Shown in pieces: positions 32,603 to 37,170 of a stretch of DNA of 37,170 nucleotides. Origin of the DNA: Myxococcales bacterium (GTDB taxonomy: Bacteria > Myxococcota > UBA727 > JABDBI01); contig JAHFEG010000018.1 of NCBI GenBank assembly GCA_023248595.1, positions 1 to 37,170 of the forward strand, written 5' to 3'. The notes under the pieces are model-generated. The model had not been told where the DNA came from. It saw only the letters and a list, made by a program, of their open reading frames with translations, and ran no database searches. How positions within the stretch are numbered: the stretch's first letter is position 1; every line of letters starts with the position of its first letter. The position numbers and the translations under genes were made by a program.

Positions 32603-33387
32603 AGTTTTTTAATTAAAGAAAAACACATCGGTCCATGCCTCGTCATGTGGGGTAAAATTATCCAACCGTATTTCGTTGCTTGTCCTTGGTCCTTACAAAT
32701 TTTTTCAATCTGGACTTGGGTTTTCTTTTTTTTCAACAGTTTTTCAATGACGCCATCGTTTTCAAAAGGCGAAATAGAACATGTTGAATAAAGAACAAAT
32801 CCATTTGGTTGCAATGCTTCTATTGCAGAAGCGAGCATAGCGTATTGGCGTATCGCTAGTGCCTTGGAACGCTTTTGACTCCATTGTTTTTCTTCACCTT
32901 GAGCAACGAGATGTCTTTCTGAAGAACAAGGGGCATCTAACAAGATAGCATTATAAATATTTTTTTCGTAAAGGCACCAACGGGAAGCATCGTGACGGGT
33001 GATTTGGATGCGTGCTTGCGTGTCGGCAGGAAGATGTTCAGATATAACGCGACGCAATCTTTCACGTCTGAGGGCAGAAAGCTCATTGGAAATCAAAGTG
33101 CTGCTTGGGCTTAAGCGCGAGGCTAAAACCAGCGTTTTACCTCCAGGAGCCGCGCATAAATCAAGGACGCGATCGCCTGCTTTTAGTGGCAATGTTTCAG
33201 CTGCTATAATAGACGCTTGATCCATGAAGTAGGCTTTGTTGTGTCCTGGAAAAATAAAGGGAACTGACTTGTTTTCTTCTTGCAATGAAGCACGAAGTAA
33301 AGGCCAATCTTGACCATAAATATCGGAAAAAAATGAATCAAATTCTAAAACAGTTTTATTTTGCGCTGTAATTTCTTTTTTGCTCAT
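32599..33387 (-). CDS. NSUN4-like RNA m5C methyltransferase
   Basis: A 262-residue SAM-dependent RNA cytosine-5 methyltransferase. SAM motif I is RVLDLCAAPGGKTLVLAS (~75). Motif IV is LDAPCSSERHLV with Cys ~153, and motif VI is LYSTCSISPFENDGVIEKL with Cys ~203, the nucleophile. It lacks the N-terminal NusB-like domain of RsmB. The N-terminus (FFSDIYGQDWPLLRASLQ) and the S-S-E-R-H after PC look more like mitochondrial NSUN4/NSUN3 (typical PCttDRHs) than like RsmB or RsmF. The substrate is probably rRNA. It overlaps dgkA by 4 bases (ATGA). Confidence 0.85.
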   Translation of the reverse strand: MSKKEITAQNKTVLEFDSFFSDIYGQDWPLLRASLQEENKSVPFIFPGHNKAYFMDQASIIAAETLPLKAGDRVLDLCAAPGGKTLVLASRLSPSSTLISNELSALRRERLRRVISEHLPADTQARIQITRHDASRWCLYEKNIYNAILLDAPCSSERHLVAQGEEKQWSQKRSKALAIRQYAMLASAIEALQPNGFVLYSTCSISPFENDGVIEKLLKKKKTQVQIEKICKDQGQATKYGWIILPHMTRHGPMCFSLIKKL

Positions 33388-34001
33388 AACGATGCATATT
33401 CAGACAAGCTAATTAAAATGAAAGCAAGCACAAAGAAGACTAAATCTGTTGATTTGGGGAGTAAAGAGAACAATAAAAGCATAGAGCCGGCCGCTCTAAA
33501 AAGGTTGTAAGATTTTGGCAGGTGGAAAAATAAAGTGCCAACTTGCAAGATAACAAGCGGGATAAAAAACCATAGAGCCGATAGTAGATTTTTTTTTGCT
33601 GCTAGAATCGTATTGATGTCTGTGTATAAAATAAGAGCAAAAATTAAAGCAGAAGTGATGGCGCATATCAATACAGCGCCTGCAGCAGCATCTTTGGCGA
33701 TTTTGGCCAGAGGATGAATCTCCTTGATGAAAAGATCAATCATCGCTTCGATAGCAGTATTTAAAATTTCTGCAGAAAAAACTTGGGCGATACAAAAAAG
33801 CAATGCGATCCGTGTGATGAAATCAAAAGGGACAAGCATGGCAAAAATGAGAACAGATAAAGCACAAAGAAAATGGATTTTCATGTTTCTTTGGGTTTGA
33901 AGTGTGTACACGATTCCAAAAAATGCAGACTGAAAACTCTTTGCCAATTTGCTAAGCGAGCGCGACAAAGAAGGTGCAGATGGAAAAGTAAAATCAACCA
34001 T
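33384..34001 (-). CDS. DgkA-family lipid kinase with C-terminal membrane extension
   Basis: A 205-residue membrane protein. The first ~120 residues are DgkA-like: SFQSAFFGIVYTLQTQRNMKIHFL, then SAEILNTAIEAMIDLFIKEIHPLAKIAKDAAAGAVLICAI with the catalytic Glu and the NTAIE motif. Known members phosphorylate diacylglycerol or undecaprenol in the inner membrane. The rest (~85 residues) holds three more membrane helices (LWFFIPLVILQVGTLFF and on) that resemble the helices of PAP2-type or other lipid enzymes, but no phosphatase motif was seen. Start 34001 (ATG) is chosen; a TTG at 34037 is possible. It precedes the NSUN4-like gene in an operon. Confidence 0.75.
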   Translation of the reverse strand: MVDFTFPSAPSLSRSLSKLAKSFQSAFFGIVYTLQTQRNMKIHFLCALSVLIFAMLVPFDFITRIALLFCIAQVFSAEILNTAIEAMIDLFIKEIHPLAKIAKDAAAGAVLICAITSALIFALILYTDINTILAAKKNLLSALWFFIPLVILQVGTLFFHLPKSYNLFRAAGSMLLLFSLLPKSTDLVFFVLAFILISLSEYASL

Positions 34002-34047
34002 GGTCTTGGTTATAAAAGATTTTGGGGTTTGCTGCAAATACGATTTT

Positions 34048-34084
34048 TTGGTTGCTAGATTGATTTATACGTATAATATACGTA
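34048..34084 (+). promoter_or_regulatory. Promoter/operator of the toxin-antitoxin pair
   Basis: A 17-base palindrome TACGTATAATATACGTA (34068-34084; arms of 7, centre AAT) contains a perfect -10 TATAAT (34072-34077). TTGGTT (34048-34053) is a possible -35 with an 18-base spacer. Binding of the antitoxin here would block transcription, as expected for autoregulation. Confidence 0.75.
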
Positions 34085-34094
34085 CAATCTTCAT

Positions 34095-34382
34095 ATGGAT
34101 AAAAACTATGAAGTTATTATTACGACAATCGCAGAGAAACAAATGCGCAAGTTGCCAAGGCCAATTTTGGAGCATCTTTACTATTGGGCAGAGTCTGTTG
34201 AGCGCTTGGGAATGAATGGAGTTAGGAAGCTGTCCGGTTATCACGATGAGCCTTTGAGAGGAAAACGAAAAGGCCAGCGTTCTATTAGGCTAAATAAAGC
34301 TTATCGTTTGTTTTATGAAGAGGAAATTTCCGGGGAAATTGTTATTGTTGCTGTACTCGAGGTAAATAAGCATGAATACTAA
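34095..34382 (+). CDS. RelE/HigB-type toxin
   Basis: A 95-residue basic protein of the RelE/ParE superfamily: YEVIITTIAEKQMRKLPRPILEHLYYWAESVERLGM as the two N-terminal helices, then VRKLSGYHDEPLRGKRKGQRSIRLNKAYRLFYEEE as the central strands, then EIVIVAVLEVNKHEY. This resembles HigB-like mRNA interferases that cut mRNA on ribosomes. Its ATG lies only ~10 bases after the expected transcription start and no ribosome binding site is visible, so it may be translated from a nearly leaderless message. It overlaps the antitoxin gene by 11 bases. Toxin-first order is typical of higBA. Confidence 0.85.
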   Translation: MDKNYEVIITTIAEKQMRKLPRPILEHLYYWAESVERLGMNGVRKLSGYHDEPLRGKRKGQRSIRLNKAYRLFYEEEISGEIVIVAVLEVNKHEY

Positions 34383-34677
34383 AGGAAAAAAATTAGTCAA
34401 AATATTAGAAAAAGAGCTAGGGTCAATGAATTTTGCGGGTTTTTTGCGAGGAGCCAGAGCTTCCAAAGACTTGTCCCAAGTAGAGATGGCAAAAATTTTA
34501 GGGATTGCCCGTAGCACTCTTTGTGACATTGAAAAAGGTCGACATTTGGTGAGTCCAGGAATGGCGGCACGGATTGCCAAAGCTGTGGGCCTATCTGTTG
34601 ATATTGCCGTGCTTGCTGCACTTCAAGATCAATTGAAAAAAGCCAATTTAAAAATGAAAGTGATGTTGGCAGTTTAA
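34372..34677 (+). CDS. XRE-type antitoxin (HigA-like)
   Basis: A 101-residue protein with a Cro/C1-type HTH at ~25-80 (FLRGARASKDLSQVEMAKILGIARSTLCDIEKGRHLVSPGMAARIAKAVG) and a helical C-terminus. It should neutralise the upstream toxin and repress the promoter at 34048-34084. Its start overlaps the toxin gene by 11 bases. The unit is compact and not linked to mobile genes here. Lon (20178) is a plausible protease for its turnover. Confidence 0.85.
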   Translation: MNTKGKKLVKILEKELGSMNFAGFLRGARASKDLSQVEMAKILGIARSTLCDIEKGRHLVSPGMAARIAKAVGLSVDIAVLAALQDQLKKANLKMKVMLAV

Positions 34678-34696
34678 GGCTAGAGATCTGAAATAT

Positions 34697-35587
34697 TTAA
34701 ACCGCTTTTTCAGCATGATAACTGGACCTGACCAAGGGCCCGCTTTCCACATGGGAAAAACCTAGCGACTTGGCAAAATTGCCTAAGGCAAAAAAATCTT
34801 CTGGAGTGGCATAACGCATGACGGGGTGGTGCCACTGACTTGGACGTAAATATTGTCCCAAAGTTAAAATATTGACTTTGTTTTCTCTAAGGTCAGCAAT
34901 TGCTTGTTTTACATCTTCGTTATTTTCACCAAGACCAAGCATGATGCCGCTTTTGGTTTTAATAGATGGCGCCTTTTCTTTGGCTAATCTCAAGACTTCT
35001 AGAGAACGTCGATATTGGGCGCCCGAGCGAATTTTAGGTGTTAGCGCTTCGACAGTTTCAATGTTGTGATTAAAAACAGCAGGTTTGGCATCCAATACAA
35101 TTTGAATCGAGTCGGGATTACCTAAAAAATCAGGGACCAACACTTCTAAAGTGATTTGGGGAACGCGCTCTTTAATGCTGGTTAAACAATTGGCAAAATG
35201 TTTGGCGCCACCGTCGGGCAAATCATCTCGAGTCACCGAAGTAATCACTGCGTGTTTAAGACCCATGAGCGCGATGGTTTGGCTCAATCGGTTGGGCTCA
35301 TCGAGGTCAACAGGTCCAGGGCGTGAATAAGAATCGACGTCGCAAAATCTGCAAGCGCGCGTACAAATGCGGCCTAAAATCATGAACGTCGCAGTACCTT
35401 GTTCCCAGCATTCTCCGATATTAGGGCAGGAGGCGGAAGAACAAACTGTATTCAACCGCTGCGAGGTGATTAAGGCTTTGAGACGCTGGTAATTTTCGCC
35501 GCTTGGTGCACGCACACGTAGCCACGGTGGTTTTGCTAGTACTGGTGGCTCCGCGCTTTCATTGGTGATGACCGAGAGTGCATGCAT
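34697..35587 (-). CDS. lipA: Lipoyl synthase
   Basis: A 296-residue radical-SAM enzyme that inserts two sulfurs into protein-bound octanoyl groups to make lipoyl groups. The auxiliary cluster motif is CSSASCPNIGECW, and the radical-SAM motif is CTRACRFC. DDLPDGGAKHFA and GIMLGLGENNEDV follow as in the family. The start at 35587 lies 1 base past the E2 stop codon, so translation is coupled to E2; a longer frame that starts inside E2 is not used. It modifies the Lys of the adjacent E2 lipoyl domain. LipB/LipM is not in the window. Its Fe-S clusters would be supplied by carriers such as that at 1938. Confidence 0.95.
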   Translation of the reverse strand: MHALSVITNESAEPPVLAKPPWLRVRAPSGENYQRLKALITSQRLNTVCSSASCPNIGECWEQGTATFMILGRICTRACRFCDVDSYSRPGPVDLDEPNRLSQTIALMGLKHAVITSVTRDDLPDGGAKHFANCLTSIKERVPQITLEVLVPDFLGNPDSIQIVLDAKPAVFNHNIETVEALTPKIRSGAQYRRSLEVLRLAKEKAPSIKTKSGIMLGLGENNEDVKQAIADLRENKVNILTLGQYLRPSQWHHPVMRYATPEDFFALGNFAKSLGFSHVESGPLVRSSYHAEKAV

Positions 35588-35588
35588 A

Positions 35589-36923
35589 TTAGGGAACCGT
35601 CGACCAGGTTTCAAGGGTGTTTTTAAGATCTGCCATAAAGATATCGGCGGTGGCTCCGTCAATGAGACGATGATCAAACGACAAGCAAATCCAACCCATG
35701 TTGCGAATGCCAATGCAGTCTGTGCCGTTTGCTTCGATAACGACGGGTTGTTTTTTAATTTGACCAACACCTAAAATTGCTAACTGAGGCTGATTGATGA
35801 TAGGAGTACCGATGACCGCACCGTAATTACCAGGGTTAGTAATTGTGAAAGATCCACCAGAAAGCTCGTCTGGCTTAATACGCTTGGTTCGAGTGCGTTG
35901 TGCCAAATCATGAACTGCATGAGCAAGTCCACGCAAATTCATTTGGTCTGCATGTTTAATGACGGGCACCATTAGACCAGGTTCTGGGCCTTCAATGGCG
36001 ACGGCAATTCCTAGGTGCACGTCACGTCTAAAGCGGATCTTATCGCCTTGAATCTCAGCATTAATATAAGGATGACGCTTTAAGGCAGAGCAAATCGCTG
36101 CAGCCAAAAAGGTGGTGTAGGTCAGTGGAACATTTTCTTCTTTTTTAAAGCGATCTTTATGTTGTTGACGGACCAGATCGATTTGCGTATAATCAATTTC
36201 AAAAAAGGTCGTGACGTGTGCGCTGGCTCGCCTAGAGGCAAGCATGTTTTCCATGATGACACGACGCATAGTCGACATGGGTTTTATCAGTTCACTTTGT
36301 CCAGCGGGAATTTCCACAGTGGGGGCTTTACTTAAAGATGCTGGAGCTGAAGGTGGCATTTTTGTGCAAGCTGCTGCGGGTATTTTAATCGGATTGGTTT
36401 TGCGTGTTTCCACGTAAACCAAAATATCTTTCTTCGTGACGCGGTTGTCACGTCCCGATCCTGGTAAATGATTGAGCTCTTGGCTATTGATTTGATTTTC
36501 CGAAGCAATCTTGCGTACCAATGGGGATAAAAAGCGATCAGAACTGACGTTGGTATCGATGTGCGCAGGAAGTTCTTTTAACTCTGAAATGAAATTCGGA
36601 ACCTCGGTGGGTGCCATGGTAAAGGCAGGTGTTGAAGCTGCAGATTTTTGTTCTATAGGTTTTGTTTTTTGTGTAGAGGCTTCGCCACTTTGACCGACTT
36701 GACCAAGCACGGTGCCAACAGCGACGGTTTCACCGGGGCCAACTAAAATACCGAGCAGAACGCCAGAAACAGGAGAGGGGATTTCAGCTTCAACTTTATC
36801 AGTGGAGATAAGCAGAATATTTTCATCTTTTTTAACCGCATCACCAGGATTTTTGAGCCACTTAACAATCGTACCCTCGGCAATGGATTCACCCAATTGC
36901 GGCATAATGATATTTTCTGCCAT
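35589..36923 (-). CDS. 2-oxoacid dehydrogenase E2 (dihydrolipoyl acyltransferase)
   Basis: A 444-residue E2. The lipoyl domain (residues 1-75) has Lys43 in TDKVEAEI as the lipoylation site. A Pro/Ala/Thr-rich linker follows, then the E3-binding domain (~130-165, VRKIASENQINSQELNHLPGSGRDNRVTKKDI), another linker and the catalytic domain ending in CLSFDHRLIDGATADIFM, with the catalytic His near 418. AAAGGAG is spaced 6 bases from ATG 36923 but abuts the ATG at 36929, which decides the start. The subtype (pyruvate, oxoglutarate or branched-chain) cannot be fixed. No E1 gene is next to it. lipA follows directly, coupling the carrier to its cofactor synthesis. Confidence 0.9.
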   Translation of the reverse strand: MAENIIMPQLGESIAEGTIVKWLKNPGDAVKKDENILLISTDKVEAEIPSPVSGVLLGILVGPGETVAVGTVLGQVGQSGEASTQKTKPIEQKSAASTPAFTMAPTEVPNFISELKELPAHIDTNVSSDRFLSPLVRKIASENQINSQELNHLPGSGRDNRVTKKDILVYVETRKTNPIKIPAAACTKMPPSAPASLSKAPTVEIPAGQSELIKPMSTMRRVIMENMLASRRASAHVTTFFEIDYTQIDLVRQQHKDRFKKEENVPLTYTTFLAAAICSALKRHPYINAEIQGDKIRFRRDVHLGIAVAIEGPEPGLMVPVIKHADQMNLRGLAHAVHDLAQRTRTKRIKPDELSGGSFTITNPGNYGAVIGTPIINQPQLAILGVGQIKKQPVVIEANGTDCIGIRNMGWICLSFDHRLIDGATADIFMADLKNTLETWSTVP

Positions 36924-36929
36924 GCTCAT

Positions 36930-37170
36930 CTCCTTTAAAATAATTTTCTCTCCATTGTATTCTTCGCTTTTGCTTTTTTGGCAAGCGGTATTAGTGCCGG
37001 TTTAGCCCTTGTTGCGAAATCAGCATCAGGGAGTTTTTTCTAAGGGGGACTAAATCTCTCAAAACGTTTTGAAAGCAGTGAGATCAAGTTTGGGACGACA
37101 AAAAAATTCCCAATGTCGTATTGCTATTATTTTAGCTTTTAATTTATTCTGATTTCACGATTGTTAACCG
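36930..37170. other. Intergenic region with a perfect palindrome
   Basis: Upstream of the E2 gene no coding frame with good composition was seen. It holds TCAAAACGTTTTGA (37059-37072), a perfect 14-bp palindrome that could be a regulator site of the LacI or similar type. The region from 37095 is AT-rich and runs off the window. Confidence 0.4.

Noticed and set aside
35588..35770. A 61-codon N-terminal extension of lipA overlapping the E2 gene.
   Set aside because: The conserved LipA sequence begins after 35587; the extension is an out-of-frame read of E2.

Overview
The window looks like chromosomal DNA of a Gram-negative bacterium of deltaproteobacterial grade (Myxococcota, Bdellovibrionota or a related uncultured lineage). 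This is an inference from gene content. Diderm features include an LspA with its lipoproteins and many Sec signal peptides. Myxobacteria-like features include a PEGA-domain Ser/Thr kinase next to an FHA-GAF sigma-54 activator, and a conserved hypothetical of a myxobacterial type upstream of rpsF. The sequence is moderately AT-rich and seeded with short hairpin repeats.

Layout. 1-520: edge of an IS481-type element and a small HTH gene whose end is built partly from repeat DNA. 745-1824: a secreted protein ending in a Hedgehog-like Hint domain. 1938-2586: erpA-like and yacG. 2871-6289: an HTH/AbrB-like regulator, then alanine dehydrogenase, an APH/NahK-like kinase and a membrane-anchored thioredoxin. 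6261-9657: small secreted proteins, a PhnA-type domain, dinB, a secreted cupin and a membrane protein. 9706-12710: an accessory 3-kb segment bounded by two similar direct repeats that resemble IS ends. It holds two P-loop ATPases and a gene fossil. 12793-13621: a SoxR-like operator and a SnoaL-like gene, then a TIGR03067-like gene. 13627-15414: an XRE-cupin regulator with the tRNA-editing enzyme AlaX, divergent from a frameshifted ybaK, with two palindromic operators between them.

15571-22607 is housekeeping: groEL/groES, rpsF-rplI (no rpsR between them) and lon. 22733-29615 is a five-gene minus-strand cluster: PEGA kinase, TPR-like membrane protein, FHA-GAF-sigma-54 activator and two lipoproteins. 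It looks like a dedicated signalling and envelope module. 29683-34001 holds an acyl-CoA synthetase, a His-rich exported peptide, tRNA-Ala(CGC), lspA, an NSUN4-like m5C methyltransferase and a DgkA-type lipid kinase. 34048-34677 is a toxin-antitoxin pair with a palindromic promoter/operator. 34697-36923 is a 2-oxoacid dehydrogenase E2 followed by lipA, i.e. a lipoyl-bearing enzyme next to the enzyme that makes lipoate.

The most unusual items are the bacterial Hedgehog-type Hint protein, the hairpin repeat family whose stems change while pairing is kept, the XRE/AlaX/YbaK locus with paired operators, the SoxR-like box, the tandem palindromes in front of the DUF4143 ATPase, and the kinase/sigma-54/lipoprotein cluster.
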